Assembly: GCA_030680855.1 (NCBI GenBank)
Contig: JAUXUN010000009.1
Coordinates: forward strand, 23,158-87,157
Direction of reading: 5' to 3'
Source: Aestuariivirga sp.
GTDB taxonomy: Bacteria > Pseudomonadota > Alphaproteobacteria > Rhizobiales > Aestuariivirgaceae
Length of the DNA: 64,000 nt
The notes beneath the pieces are model-generated. The model searched no databases. It was not told the DNA's origin and was given only the letters and a program-made list of their open reading frames with translations. Position 1 is the stretch's first letter, and every line of letters starts with the position of its first letter. Shown here piece by piece: positions 9,800 through 18,037 of this stretch. The translations under genes and the position numbers were made by a program.

Positions 9800-9820
9800 G
9801 CGTTCTGCAACCACACACTC

Positions 9821-9900
9821 TCTCATCATGGCCGTGCTTGACACGGCCATCTTGTTGTGAGGGCTGAAGAAGATGCCCGCATCAAGTGGGGGCATGATGA
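9821..9900. repeat. Two-armed palindromic element, copy 1 (REP/BIME-like)
   Basis: The outer arms TCATCATG (9823-9830) and CATGATGA (9893-9900) pair. Inside are hairpin 1, ATGGCCGTG / CACGGCCAT with loop CTTGA (9828-9850), and a weaker hairpin 2 at 9873-9895. The element fills the gap between the convergent amidase and ATP-grasp genes. Two more copies with the same layout and the same CTTGA loop lie at 23436-23520 and 28434-28514. Confidence 0.75.
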
Positions 9901-9918
9901 AAAGGTGGAGTAGTTCGT

Positions 9919-11376
9919 TCAAAACATCTTGTTCGCCGCGTGCATCGGTGGCGGTGCGGGGGCGGAGGAGCCGGTGACGGCTATGGATTCAAACTCCCCG
10001 TTGATGGCTTTGACCCAGGCTTTGGCCCGGTCAGTCAATTGCCGGTCGTCGGTCTGGAAACGGCCGCGCGAAACCAGAATGCCGAGATCGGCGCCGTGGT
10101 AACGGTAGTCACCCGCTGTATAGACGCGGAGATAAAACGCCTCGTCCTCGTCGGAGACCACGAACCAGTCGATGGATTTCCGAACCAGCTTAATGACACC
10201 GTTTTCGTCCATGCGGTAAATGCCCGACGAGGGCGCCTTGGTTATCATCTCGACCCGGTCGACCGGGTATTTCAGGATGAGCTGACTCCAGTTGTCGAAT
10301 TCGGACCAGCGGTCCTGCACCTTGGCGAGATCAAGCTCCCACTCGACGTCCATGAATTCCAGCAGGTGGAACATGTAAATTGGGCAGCCGCCATAGGTGG
10401 AGGTGATGAGATTGGTGAGCGGCGAGGCGCCAGAGATGCGCGGATTGATTTCACCGAGATAGACTTCGCGGGTATCCGTATCGATCAGGAAGTCCATGCA
10501 GAATGCGCCCTTATAGCCGGCCTTGTAAAGCTGGTTGCCGAGCTTCTGGGCCATTTCGGTGACGGCCTTGCGCTCCTTTTCCATGCCGCCGGTGAACACA
10601 TCATTGCCGCACCAGCCGCCCTGGTAAGGGGTGACTTCGGGAAAGCCGGTGATATCGGTTTGCATGGGGCCAACCAGGGTGCCGTGGCGGGTGGCCACCG
10701 CTTCGACGGTGCCGGGCAGGTGGTTGATGCGGCGCATGACCTTGAGATCTTCCTTCACAAGGTCTTCTTCGTGGGTATACCAATCTGCCTCCGACTTGAT
10801 GAAAAACGTGGTGCGCCCTGAGTCGCCGTAAGGCGTTTGGACGACGAGGTCGCGGCCGAGGCTCGCCGTGTCGGCGAGGGCGCAGAGCTCTTCGTAGGTT
10901 TTGGCCCTGCCCAGGGTGTTGGGAGCACTCTGGATACCGGCCTCGTTGCCGAGTTGAGTGGTGATGATCTTGGAATCGATATGCTTGCGAAGCTTGGCGG
11001 GAGGAAGGGCGATCTTCAGGCCAAGCTCGCCGGCGAGAAATTCGGTTTCCTCGTCAAACATTACAAGCATAAGGAGGCCAGGCCCGCGTTCCTTGAGGCG
11101 GGCGCGCACTTCCTTGTGGCGCAAGAGGTAGTTGTTCACATCCTCGATGGACTTGAATTCGTGGGGGCCGTGCTCGCGTGGCACGACAATCTTGGGATGG
11201 CTGCCATCGAAGCTGTCGAAAAAATTTATGTATTCGAACTTGTTGATCCAGCGGCCGAGACCGAGAATGTTGTAAGGGGTGGGCGACAGGAAGGTGATGG
11301 GCGTCTGGTTTTGCCGGAAGTAGGCATAGATTTCCGACAGGCTTGTGAGTTTTGTCTTTTTTGCCGCTTTAGCCAA
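9919..11376 (-). CDS. ATP-grasp enzyme of unknown substrate (annotated in relatives as biotin carboxylase-like)
   Basis: This 485-residue ATP-grasp ligase has the glycine-rich nucleotide loop VVQTPYGDSGRTTFFI and the Mg-ATP motif EVYLGEINPRISGASPLTN, with the acidic residue and Asn-Pro-Arg expected of the carboxylate-amine/thiol ligase fold. There is no biotin-carrier domain, no biotinylation motif and no carboxyltransferase gene nearby, so a biotin carboxylase role is unlikely. I placed the start at the TTG at 11376, which follows a strong GGGGGAG site six bases upstream. A GTG at 11394 would put that site inside the gene. The substrate is unknown. Confidence 0.72.
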   Translation of the reverse strand: MAKAAKKTKLTSLSEIYAYFRQNQTPITFLSPTPYNILGLGRWINKFEYINFFDSFDGSHPKIVVPREHGPHEFKSIEDVNNYLLRHKEVRARLKERGPGLLMLVMFDEETEFLAGELGLKIALPPAKLRKHIDSKIITTQLGNEAGIQSAPNTLGRAKTYEELCALADTASLGRDLVVQTPYGDSGRTTFFIKSEADWYTHEEDLVKEDLKVMRRINHLPGTVEAVATRHGTLVGPMQTDITGFPEVTPYQGGWCGNDVFTGGMEKERKAVTEMAQKLGNQLYKAGYKGAFCMDFLIDTDTREVYLGEINPRISGASPLTNLITSTYGGCPIYMFHLLEFMDVEWELDLAKVQDRWSEFDNWSQLILKYPVDRVEMITKAPSSGIYRMDENGVIKLVRKSIDWFVVSDEDEAFYLRVYTAGDYRYHGADLGILVSRGRFQTDDRQLTDRAKAWVKAINGEFESIAVTGSSAPAPPPMHAANKMF

Positions 11377-11465
11377 AATTGCTCCCCCCAACACTTAAGT
11401 GGAGGCAAGTTAAGCCTAAATCACGGGATTAGAAAAGCCGTCGGGGGCGCCAGCGTCCTATATAT

Positions 11466-12050
11466 TTACCTTGCCGCGCGGGCCTGGGCCTGTTCGGGCG
11501 GCTTTACGAATTCGATGGCCACGCCGTTTTCCAGGTAGCGCACAACGCGGCCGCGCATTTTTCCCAGCATCACATAGGTGCCGAGGCTTGGCATCACATC
11601 AACGGTGATCCCGGCACCCGAGACCGAAATGTCAATGACTTCGCAATTGTAGACGCGGCCGTCGGGAAGGGTGATTTGCGACTGGCTGTCGCGCGGTTCG
11701 AAACGCGCGTGGCGGCGTTCTTCCTCGCCGCTTGCCGGGCGCTCGCCGAGCCACTTGATGCGCGCCTCGAGTTTTTCAAGGCGGCTGCCCTTGAGGGAAA
11801 ATGAAATGCGAAAGCCGCCGGGGACGGCCTTGTCGGAGATCGCTTCAATCCGACCCAGTTCCTCGAGATAGGCCACGATCGGCAGGCCAATGTCGGGAAT
11901 TGTAGTGGTCACGAAAGTGGCGCCGGTGGTGGTCAGATTGGTGACCTGGCAGGGGTGCTCGGAGAGATCGGGAAGCATGTAGCGGCCATACAGTGTCCGT
12001 GCCTGCTCGGGGCTGGCGGCCTGATCCTGTTTCTCGGCGGTTGCACTCAC
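11466..12050 (-). CDS. Tandem PilZ-domain protein (possible c-di-GMP receptor)
   Basis: The 194-residue protein contains two PilZ-like beta-barrels. The N-terminal one (about 20-100) has YGRYMLPDLSEHPCQVTNLT but lacks a clean RxxxR. The C-terminal one (about 110-185) has RRHARFEPR followed by DISVSGAG, the canonical RxxxR and (D/N)xSxxG c-di-GMP signature. It probably senses c-di-GMP in the cytoplasm. The effector role is unknown. The nearest downstream gene on the same strand is the ATP-grasp enzyme, 89 bases away. The 123 bases upstream hold no recognised site. Confidence 0.8.
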   Translation of the reverse strand: MSATAEKQDQAASPEQARTLYGRYMLPDLSEHPCQVTNLTTTGATFVTTTIPDIGLPIVAYLEELGRIEAISDKAVPGGFRISFSLKGSRLEKLEARIKWLGERPASGEEERRHARFEPRDSQSQITLPDGRVYNCEVIDISVSGAGITVDVMPSLGTYVMLGKMRGRVVRYLENGVAIEFVKPPEQAQARAAR

Positions 12051-12173
12051 TTTAGGACCTCAAAGCTGCATCCTGCCACGACGTTAGCCGTGTGGATTCC
12101 GGTAACAATTATAAAAGTTCTGGTAACCTTAATGGCTGCCTGTAAAGGCGGAGTTAAGGAAAAGCACAAAGTG

Positions 12174-12803
12174 CTAGGGCCTGCCGCCCCTGATCAGGCG
12201 GAGGCCAGGGGGCCGAGCATCGGGGTTGTTCAGGCCGGCAACCAGCTTGTCGCCGGGGAGGGGCTCGGTCCAAATGGAGCGGGCGGCGGCGAGTTCCAGG
12301 AAGGTTATGGCGCCGTAGTCGAGGTTGGAGATGTCGCGGAGCGGGAAAATTCCGCCAAATATATGAAATCGTGAGCCATTTCTGGCATGGATGGGAAGGC
12401 CCAGGAGTTCGGCGCCAATCACCTGATCGGTGTCGGTTGTGAGGTGGAAGCGAACCAGGCAGGGCTGCAGGCCGGTTACCACCGTGGTGAAGAGCCGTTT
12501 CAGGGTGTCGCGCTCAAAGCCGCGCCATCCGGCGAGGGCGTCGGTGGAGGTGAGATTCTGGCGGTAAAGCTGGCTGATTTCGCTGCCGGCGAGGCGCCAT
12601 TTGAACGTCTGAAAGAGGTGATCGCGTTCGATTATGACCAGATTTGGCACTATGGCGGCGATTTGCCTCAAATCGAGATCATCGCGGTTGGGGGCAGCCT
12701 TTTCGCCGCGGATTTTTTCCCAGTAGCTGAACAGCGCGCGGGTGCCCGGATGCTTAATGTGAGCATAGGCTTGGCTTGCTTCTCTCGAGTCGTTAACTAA
12801 CAT
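12174..12803 (-). CDS. PAS_5-family sensor protein (PF07310-like)
   Basis: This 209-residue protein matches the alphaproteobacterial PAS_5 family: HPGTRALFSYWEKIRGEKAAPNRDDLDL, then ANLVIIERD-type strands, FKWRLAGSEISQLYRQNLTS, and a beta-rich end with LLGLPIHARNGSRFHIFGG. These proteins are single PAS folds without an output domain, and their ligand is unknown. I used the ATG at 12803, preceded by GGGG. An ATG at 12848 adds 15 unconserved residues. It is divergent from the rhomboid protease gene and upstream of the PilZ gene, so regulatory roles are plausible but unproven. Confidence 0.72.
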   Translation of the reverse strand: MLVNDSREASQAYAHIKHPGTRALFSYWEKIRGEKAAPNRDDLDLRQIAAIVPNLVIIERDHLFQTFKWRLAGSEISQLYRQNLTSTDALAGWRGFERDTLKRLFTTVVTGLQPCLVRFHLTTDTDQVIGAELLGLPIHARNGSRFHIFGGIFPLRDISNLDYGAITFLELAAARSIWTEPLPGDKLVAGLNNPDARPPGLRLIRGGRP

Positions 12804-12905
12804 TGCGTAACCCCAAGGGCTGAGGCCACCGCTGCCTGTGCCAATCATGAACTATCAGGCCCAGCGTTGCAGGGGCCGTGCCATTCGGCAGGAGATTTTG
12901 AATCC

Positions 12906-13634
12906 ATGAACGAGCCAGACGCGGTTGAGGCAGAGCCTGTGGTAAGAGAGCCATTCTTCCGGTCTCCGAAGGTTGTTCTCATCCTGATTGCCGTGCTTGT
13001 GGGTGTGCATGTTGCAATTTCGCTGGCCGGCGACGACTGGCGGGTGTGGAGCCTCTACGCATTTTCGTTCATTCCGGCGCGGATTTCCGGCGGCGTACCG
13101 TTTCCCGCCATTTGGGGATCGCAGGTTTGGTCCTTCGTAACCTACGGACTGTTCCACGCGGACATGATGCATTTGTTCTTCAACAGCCTTTGGCTTCTGG
13201 TTTTTGGTTCCGTGGTGGCGCGCAGGCTTGGGGCTTTGAAATTTCTGGTGCTGGCTTGCGTCTCCACAATAATGGGTGCGGTGGCTACGCTTCTGACGCA
13301 TTGGGGAGAGATGGCCATTGTGATAGGCGCGTCTGGCGCCGTCTCCGGTTTGATGGCGGCGGCCATTCCGCTGATGTATGGCGTGGGGCTTCGGCTTGGC
13401 GATACCTACCGTATGGATATCGCCACGGTCAGGCCCTTGCGGCCGCTGGAGATCCTGACGAACCGGCGGGCCTTTATTTTCACCTTGATTTGGATTGCAG
13501 TTACCTTGTTTTCCGGCGCCAGCGGATGGACGGGCGCTTCGTTTATGGAGGAAGGGCGCATTGCCTGGGAAGCCCATCTTGGCGGATTTGTGGCGGGGCT
13601 TTTCGCCTTTTATTGGCTTGACCGGCGGAATTGA
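12906..13634 (+). CDS. Rhomboid family intramembrane serine protease
   Basis: This 242-residue protein has six or seven membrane segments. The catalytic dyad is visible as Ser143 in GASGAVSG and His224 in WEAHLGGF. The HxxxN oxyanion motif is His89-Asn93 (MMHLFFN). It cleaves transmembrane segments of substrate proteins inside the inner membrane. The ATG at 12906 is preceded by AGGAG (12891-12895). An upstream in-frame start at 12867 has no ribosome site. A stem GGCGCAG/CTGCGCC at 13644-13667 follows the stop. Confidence 0.88.
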   Translation: MNEPDAVEAEPVVREPFFRSPKVVLILIAVLVGVHVAISLAGDDWRVWSLYAFSFIPARISGGVPFPAIWGSQVWSFVTYGLFHADMMHLFFNSLWLLVFGSVVARRLGALKFLVLACVSTIMGAVATLLTHWGEMAIVIGASGAVSGLMAAAIPLMYGVGLRLGDTYRMDIATVRPLRPLEILTNRRAFIFTLIWIAVTLFSGASGWTGASFMEEGRIAWEAHLGGFVAGLFAFYWLDRRN

Positions 13635-13697
13635 TTTACCTTCGGCGCAGGCGTGGTAGACTGCGCCCTGCGAGCGTTCAAGTAACGGGAGGTGTGC

Positions 13698-14132
13698 ATG
13701 TCCGTATCCCATATTCTTGGTGTCAAAGGCCGTAACGTCATAACCGGCACGGCAAAGGAAACAGTTCAAGGCATCGCGCAAAAACTGGCGCAGCACCGCA
13801 TCGGCGCGGTGGTCATTGTTGACGATAAGGAAATGATTGCCGGCATAGTTTCGGAGCGTGATATTGTGCGGGCCCTTGCCGAGCACGGGGCGAAATCAAT
13901 GACGATGCCTGTATCCGGAGTCATGAGCAAAGCCGTCAAGACCTGCAAGGCCGGTGACAGTGAAATTGAATTGATGGCCTTGATGACGACCCACCGGATC
14001 CGCCATCTCCCCGTGGTCGACGGAGGCAAGCTCGCGGGCATGATCTCAATCGGTGACATCGTGAAGTTCCGCATTGAAGCGGTTGAGCGCGAGGCGGAAG
14101 AGATGAAGACCTACATCGCTTCGGCGGGCTAG
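13698..14132 (+). CDS. Two-CBS-domain protein
   Basis: The 144-residue protein consists of two CBS domains, about residues 10-68 and 76-132, with the repeated strand-turn elements IAGIVSERDIVRAL and LAGMISIGDIVKFR. Such stand-alone pairs bind adenine nucleotides and act as energy or redox sensors. The partner is unknown. The ATG at 13698 follows GGGAGG with ideal spacing. It ends four bases from the hisI stop on the opposite strand. Confidence 0.88.
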   Translation: MSVSHILGVKGRNVITGTAKETVQGIAQKLAQHRIGAVVIVDDKEMIAGIVSERDIVRALAEHGAKSMTMPVSGVMSKAVKTCKAGDSEIELMALMTTHRIRHLPVVDGGKLAGMISIGDIVKFRIEAVEREAEEMKTYIASAG

Positions 14133-14135
14133 GGC

Positions 14136-14546
14136 CTATTTCCGGTAAACGAAATCCGGATCAAACAGCTTCTCATTATCGACGAACTCAAGTTCGCCGT
14201 TGATGATCTTGCGGTAGAAGCAGGACTTGCGGCCGGTGTGGCAGGCAGCGCCATGGCCTTCGGCGGTGACCTTGATTTGCAGAACATCCTGATCGCAATC
14301 GGTGAGAATGCTGATGGCGGCGAAGGTCTCGCCGGACGTCTCGCCCTTTTTCCAGAGGACCTTGCGCGCGCGGCTGTAAAAATGGATCTGGCCGGTGACC
14401 AGGGTGACATCAAGAGCTTCGCGGTTCATGTAAGCGAACATCAGCACGGTGCCGTCGCGCGCATCGGTGACAATGGCCGGGATCAGGCCATGCTCATCGA
14501 ACTTCAGGTGAAGCGCCGTCGTTTCATCGAGGGCGGCGGCTGCCAT
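14136..14546 (-). CDS. hisI: Phosphoribosyl-AMP cyclohydrolase
   Basis: This 136-residue enzyme catalyses the third step of histidine synthesis, opening the purine ring of PR-AMP. It has the metal-binding run TDCDQDVLQI and the zinc cysteines Cys84, Cys102 and Cys109 (GAACHTGRKSCFY). There is no HisE pyrophosphohydrolase fusion, as usual in Alphaproteobacteria. The start ATG at 14546 overlaps the folE stop by one base (TGATG), so the two are coupled. A longer frame upstream reads through folE in another frame and is not real. Confidence 0.93.
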   Translation of the reverse strand: MAAAALDETTALHLKFDEHGLIPAIVTDARDGTVLMFAYMNREALDVTLVTGQIHFYSRARKVLWKKGETSGETFAAISILTDCDQDVLQIKVTAEGHGAACHTGRKSCFYRKIINGELEFVDNEKLFDPDFVYRK

Positions 14547-15184
14547 CAGAGGGAGAACCCGCCGGACGGCGAACGCACCAGTTCCATGAACCGGGCCTGC
14601 ATGGCCGGGTTGGACTTGAACTCGCCGGTGAACTGGGTGGTGATGGTTGCCACATTGCGCTTGCCGATGCCGCGCATGGACATGCAGGTGTGAACCGCTT
14701 CGATCATGACGGCGGCACCGCGTGGCTTTAGGCTTGCACAAATGGAATTGGCGATCTGGGCCGTCATGGTTTCCTGGGTTTGCAGGCGGCGGGCAAAAAT
14801 CTCAACGACGCGCGCCAGCTTGGAAATGCCCACCACCTGTTCGGTGGGGAGGTAAGCCACATGGGCGCGGCCAACGAAGGGGGCGATGTGGTGTTCGCAG
14901 TGCGAGGTGAACTCGATATCGCGCAGCATGACGATATCGTCATAGCCGCCAACATCGGTGAAGGTGCGCGAAAGGGTTTCCGCGGGATCTTCGTCATAGC
15001 CGCTGAAATACTCGTTGAACGCCTTGGTCACGCGGCGGGGGGTGTCCAGCAGGCCTTCGCGGGCAGGGTCATCCCCGGCCCAGGCCAGCAGGACGCGCAC
15101 GGCGGCCTCGGCCTCTTCCTGGGACGGACGCTTAACCCTGGATTCAGGGGTTTCGCGCTGGAATTTCTTGATGATAGCGTCCAT
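14546..15184 (-). CDS. folE: GTP cyclohydrolase I
   Basis: This 212-residue enzyme converts GTP to dihydroneopterin triphosphate, the entry to folate synthesis. Zinc ligands Cys96 and His99 ([10 protein letters not shown]) and Cys167 (HTCMSMRG) are intact, with the family motif GRAHVAYLP between them. The upstream 127 bases, shared with the Fe-S scaffold gene, contain an odd palindrome at 15215-15227. The folE-hisI pairing next to a U-type scaffold, yidD and thrS is a familiar Rhizobiales neighbourhood. Confidence 0.95.
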   Translation of the reverse strand: MDAIIKKFQRETPESRVKRPSQEEAEAAVRVLLAWAGDDPAREGLLDTPRRVTKAFNEYFSGYDEDPAETLSRTFTDVGGYDDIVMLRDIEFTSHCEHHIAPFVGRAHVAYLPTEQVVGISKLARVVEIFARRLQTQETMTAQIANSICASLKPRGAAVMIEAVHTCMSMRGIGKRNVATITTQFTGEFKSNPAMQARFMELVRSPSGGFSL

Positions 15185-15214
15185 GTTTTCTCTTTGATTT
15201 TGACGTCTAAATTG

Positions 15215-15227
15215 ACTTTACTAAAGT
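15215..15227. promoter_or_regulatory. Palindrome ACTTTACTAAAGT, candidate operator
   Basis: A 6-bp inverted repeat around one central base lies between the divergent folE and Fe-S scaffold genes. It is AT-rich in a GC-rich region. It does not match the Irr, RirA or Zur consensus well enough to name a regulator. Confidence 0.35.
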
Positions 15228-15311
15228 TTCTGGTCTTCCCATATCATGGGGGGTAAATTGAGGCAAACCAGCAAAGACCCTTGGCTGAGCAATACCGACG
15301 CGGATATGTGA

Positions 15312-15752
15312 ATGATTAACGAGATTTACAACAGGAAAATCCTTGAGTTCGCGGCAGACATTCCGGGTTTGCAACGCTTGGCTGCGCCGGACGCCACGGC
15401 GGTGGCCCATTCCCGGCTTTGCGGCTCACGGGTGACCGTTGACCTCAAAATGAAGGACGACGTGGTGACCGGCTTTGGCCAAGAGGTGAAAGCCTGTGCC
15501 TTGGGGCAGGCCTCGTCATCAGTCATGGCGCGGCATGTCGTAGGCTCTACGTCAGGGGAACTCCGCAAGCTGAAAGAGCAGATGTATGCCATGCTGAAGG
15601 ATGGCGGCCCAGCACCCACGGGCAAGTGGGCGGATTATGAAGCCTTCATTCCGGTGCGCGACTTCAAGGCGCGACACGCTTCGACGCTGTTGACCTTTGA
15701 TGCGGTGACCGATGCCATCTCCCAGATCGAAGCGAAAGCGGAGGCCCTATGA
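15312..15752 (+). CDS. U-type iron-sulfur cluster scaffold-like protein (SufU/IscU fold)
   Basis: The 146-residue protein has the NifU-N/SufU fold with Cys37 (RLCGSRV) and Cys62 (KACALGQAS). The third cluster ligand of IscU/SufU, normally Cys in RxxC, is Ala123 (ARHASTLL), so it cannot coordinate a cluster in the usual way. This substitution is typical of the alphaproteobacterial subgroup. A scaffold-like or sulfur-transfer role is inferred. Its stop overlaps the start of the cupin gene (ATGA). Confidence 0.82.
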   Translation: MINEIYNRKILEFAADIPGLQRLAAPDATAVAHSRLCGSRVTVDLKMKDDVVTGFGQEVKACALGQASSSVMARHVVGSTSGELRKLKEQMYAMLKDGGPAPTGKWADYEAFIPVRDFKARHASTLLTFDAVTDAISQIEAKAEAL

Positions 15753-16216
15753 GCAAACCCGCCAAGCTGGATCCAAAGTCAGTTACGCCCAGAACTGCGA
15801 CAGTTTACCCGCCGGAGTTTGCCGGCGCAGTCAAGGGCCGGGAAAAGAGGGCCCTTGGAGACTTCTTTGGCCTCACGCAGTATGGCGTGAACCTGACGAC
15901 CCTGGCTCCTGGCGCCTGGTCTTCCCACCGGCACTGGCATGAGAATGAAGATGAGTTCATATTCGTTGTAGAGGGCGAGATCACCCTGATCGATGAAGCG
16001 GGCGAACACCTGCTGAAGCCAGGAATGTGCGCCGGCTTCAAAGCGGGCGTGGCCAATGGACATCATCTTGCCAACAACACCAAGTCGCCCGTGAGCTATC
16101 TGGAAATTGGAACGCGGGCCGCGGTGGAACGTGCCTATTACCCGGATGTCGACATGTTTTTTGAAAAGGACGGGGCGAAAACCATAGTCACCAGGCGCAA
16201 CGGCTCACCGTTCTAG
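15749..16216 (+). CDS. Cupin-domain protein
   Basis: The 155-residue protein contains a single cupin barrel. Motif 1 appears as SSHRHWHENEDEFIFVVEGE, giving likely metal ligands His-His-Glu, and motif 2 as PGMCAGFKAGVANGHHLANN. It may bind a metal and a small anionic or sugar ligand. The exact role is unknown. It is translationally coupled to the scaffold gene upstream. Its end overlaps the stop of the choline sulfatase gene on the other strand by four bases, so this pair looks inserted between the scaffold gene and yidD. Confidence 0.85.
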   Translation: MSKPAKLDPKSVTPRTATVYPPEFAGAVKGREKRALGDFFGLTQYGVNLTTLAPGAWSSHRHWHENEDEFIFVVEGEITLIDEAGEHLLKPGMCAGFKAGVANGHHLANNTKSPVSYLEIGTRAAVERAYYPDVDMFFEKDGAKTIVTRRNGSPF

Positions 16217-17754
16217 CGTTTCTTGTTTTCGATATCAGGGGCCTTGGGAAAGCGCGCCTTGAGGTCGCGGTCAGTGACGCTCATGTGGTTTCTGGTGTAT
16301 TGCTCGGAGGCATCGCGGAGCGGCTGGAAGTCCCAGTGGAACTGGCCACCGCTCTTGAGCGCCTCAAACATCATCAGGCGGGCGCGCTGGCTTTCGAGTA
16401 CGGCTTCATTGATTCTCGGGATATCAAATTTCGCCACGACTTCCGCATGGAATTTCCTGGCGATGGGATGGCTTTCAGCCAGGTTGTTCAGTTCGTTGGG
16501 ATCGTCGACGAGATTGAACAGCTGGTCTGGATCAGTTGGGCAATAGACGTATTTCCATGGTCCGCGCCGCAGCATGTACATGGGGGCCACGGTGCCTTCG
16601 GCCAGATATTCGCCCCAGGCGGTGGCATTTGGATCCTCGGCAGCGCCGCTAAGGAGGGGGTAGAGCGAGCGGCCATCGGTGGCGCGGGCGAGTTCGCCTT
16701 TTCCATTGGTCGCCACGTCCACCAGGGTTGGCAGAATATCGGGAAGCGAAACCGGTTCCTTGACGCGGCGCGGCTTGAATTTTGTTGGCGCACAGACGAT
16801 CAGTGGAACTCGGGCGGAGGGTTCGAAATAGGACATCTTGTACCAGAGGCCGCGCTCACCCAGAAAATCGCCATGGTCTGAAGTGAATACAATCACCGTG
16901 TTGTCAATCTGGCCGGTGGCTTCCAGCGCGTCGAGCAAATTTCCGATCAGGTCATCGACATAGGAAATATTGGCATAATAGCCATGGCGCGCGGCACGGA
17001 TATCGGCTTCCGTTACGGTGTAATCCTGCATGGCTGAAACGTCATAAAGGCGCTGGCTATGGGCATCGAGGGAATTGCGCGAAATGGCGGGAACGCGCGG
17101 CGGATCGATATCCTCGTCACGGTAGAGATTCCAGTATTTGGCGCGCGCCGCGTAAGGGTCGTGGGGATGGGAGAAGGATGCCATGAGGCAAAAGGGCTTA
17201 CCGGGTTCAAAGCGGGCGTAATCATAGATCTTCCGCACGGCGAGAAACGCCACTTCATCATCGTACTCCAACTGGTTGGAAATTTCGGCAATACCGGGCT
17301 GCAGAACGCTGGTCATGTTGTGGTACCACCAGTCGATGCGCTCCTGTTTCAAGCGCCAATCGGGGGTCCAGCCGAAATCGGCGGGATAGATATCGGTGGT
17401 CAGGCGCTCCTCCAGCCCGTGCAACTGGTCCGGGCCGACAAAGTGCATTTTTCCGGAAAGGCAGGTCTTGTAGCCTTGCAAGCGCAGATAATGGGCCCAG
17501 GTGGGAATGGAGGAGGGAAACTCAGCGGCGTTGTCGTAGACGCCGGTGCGCGAGGGCAGCAGGCCATTCATGATGGTGGCGCGGGCGGGCGCGCAGAGGG
17601 GGCTGGAGGAATAGGCGTTTTCAAAAACCACCCCGGATTTTGCCAGGCGATCGAGGTTTGGGGTTTTGGTGACGCCATGGCCGTAAGCGGCCAGGAATTG
17701 CGCTGCCATCTGATCTGCAATAATGAACAGGATATTGGGTTTCGTTGAGGCCAT
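16213..17754 (-). CDS. betC: Choline-sulfatase (type I sulfatase)
   Basis: This 513-residue sulfatase has the formylglycine-forming motif C-A-P-A-R at 54-58 inside SSPLCAPARATIMNGLLPSR, metal ligand Asp14 in IIADQM, and the second metal site TSDHGDFLGERGLW. The segment SRTGVYDNAAEFPSSIPTWA and the end YTRNHM match BetC more closely than general arylsulfatases. It would release choline and sulfate from choline-O-sulfate in the cytoplasm, as no signal peptide is seen. The bet dehydrogenases and the regulator that often accompany betC are not in the window. Confidence 0.87.
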   Translation of the reverse strand: MASTKPNILFIIADQMAAQFLAAYGHGVTKTPNLDRLAKSGVVFENAYSSSPLCAPARATIMNGLLPSRTGVYDNAAEFPSSIPTWAHYLRLQGYKTCLSGKMHFVGPDQLHGLEERLTTDIYPADFGWTPDWRLKQERIDWWYHNMTSVLQPGIAEISNQLEYDDEVAFLAVRKIYDYARFEPGKPFCLMASFSHPHDPYAARAKYWNLYRDEDIDPPRVPAISRNSLDAHSQRLYDVSAMQDYTVTEADIRAARHGYYANISYVDDLIGNLLDALEATGQIDNTVIVFTSDHGDFLGERGLWYKMSYFEPSARVPLIVCAPTKFKPRRVKEPVSLPDILPTLVDVATNGKGELARATDGRSLYPLLSGAAEDPNATAWGEYLAEGTVAPMYMLRRGPWKYVYCPTDPDQLFNLVDDPNELNNLAESHPIARKFHAEVVAKFDIPRINEAVLESQRARLMMFEALKSGGQFHWDFQPLRDASEQYTRNHMSVTDRDLKARFPKAPDIENKKR

Positions 17755-17755
17755 G

Positions 17756-18010
17756 ATGAAGTATCTACTTCTGTTTTTGATCCGAACCTATCAGCTCACA
17801 TTGTCGGCACTTATGGGCCGGCGCTGCCGCTATTTGCCGACCTGTTCGGACTATGCCCGACATGCGATTGAAAAGCACGGGGCGTGGCGGGGGTTTTTGC
17901 TCGGCTTGGCGCGCGTGTCGCGCTGCCACCCCTGGGGCGGGGACGGGTTTGACCCGGTGCCGGAAACCTATGAGGGGCCGGAGTGGCGGCAAAAGAAAAG
18001 GGGCCCCTAA
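17756..18010 (+). CDS. yidD: Membrane protein insertion efficiency factor YidD
   Basis: The 84-residue protein has the full YidD pattern: an amphipathic N-terminus (YLLLFLIRTYQLTLSALMG), then RCRYLPTCSDYARHAIEKHG and RCHPWGGDGFDPVP with the three conserved cysteines. YidD assists YidC-mediated membrane insertion. I selected the ATG at 17756 because GAGG at 17747-17750 is spaced for it; an ATG at 17753 is too close. The stop codon lies inside the loop of the following hairpin. The gene is divergent from betC with one base between the start codons. Confidence 0.93.
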   Translation: MKYLLLFLIRTYQLTLSALMGRRCRYLPTCSDYARHAIEKHGAWRGFLLGLARVSRCHPWGGDGFDPVPETYEGPEWRQKKRGP

Positions 18011-18018
18011 GGGCCCCT
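17999..18018 (-). terminator. Intrinsic terminator for the outer-membrane protein gene
   Basis: The 8-bp stem AGGGGCCC / GGGCCCCT with loop CTAA is followed on the minus strand by TTTTCTTTT (17991-17998). It lies 20 bases after the stop of the minus-strand barrel gene. On the plus strand it overlaps the yidD stop and has only a weak T-run, so it may serve both genes. Confidence 0.75.
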
Positions 18019-18037
18019 GAATCTGATTTAAGTGCGC

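Noticed and set aside
9919..11376. Biotin carboxylase assignment
   Set aside because: The ATP-grasp fold is clear, but no biotin carrier, carboxyltransferase or biotinylation motif is present, so the name would overstate the evidence.
12387..12800. Plus-strand frame of 137 codons
   Set aside because: It is antisense to the PAS_5 gene, has no ribosome site and no recognisable product.
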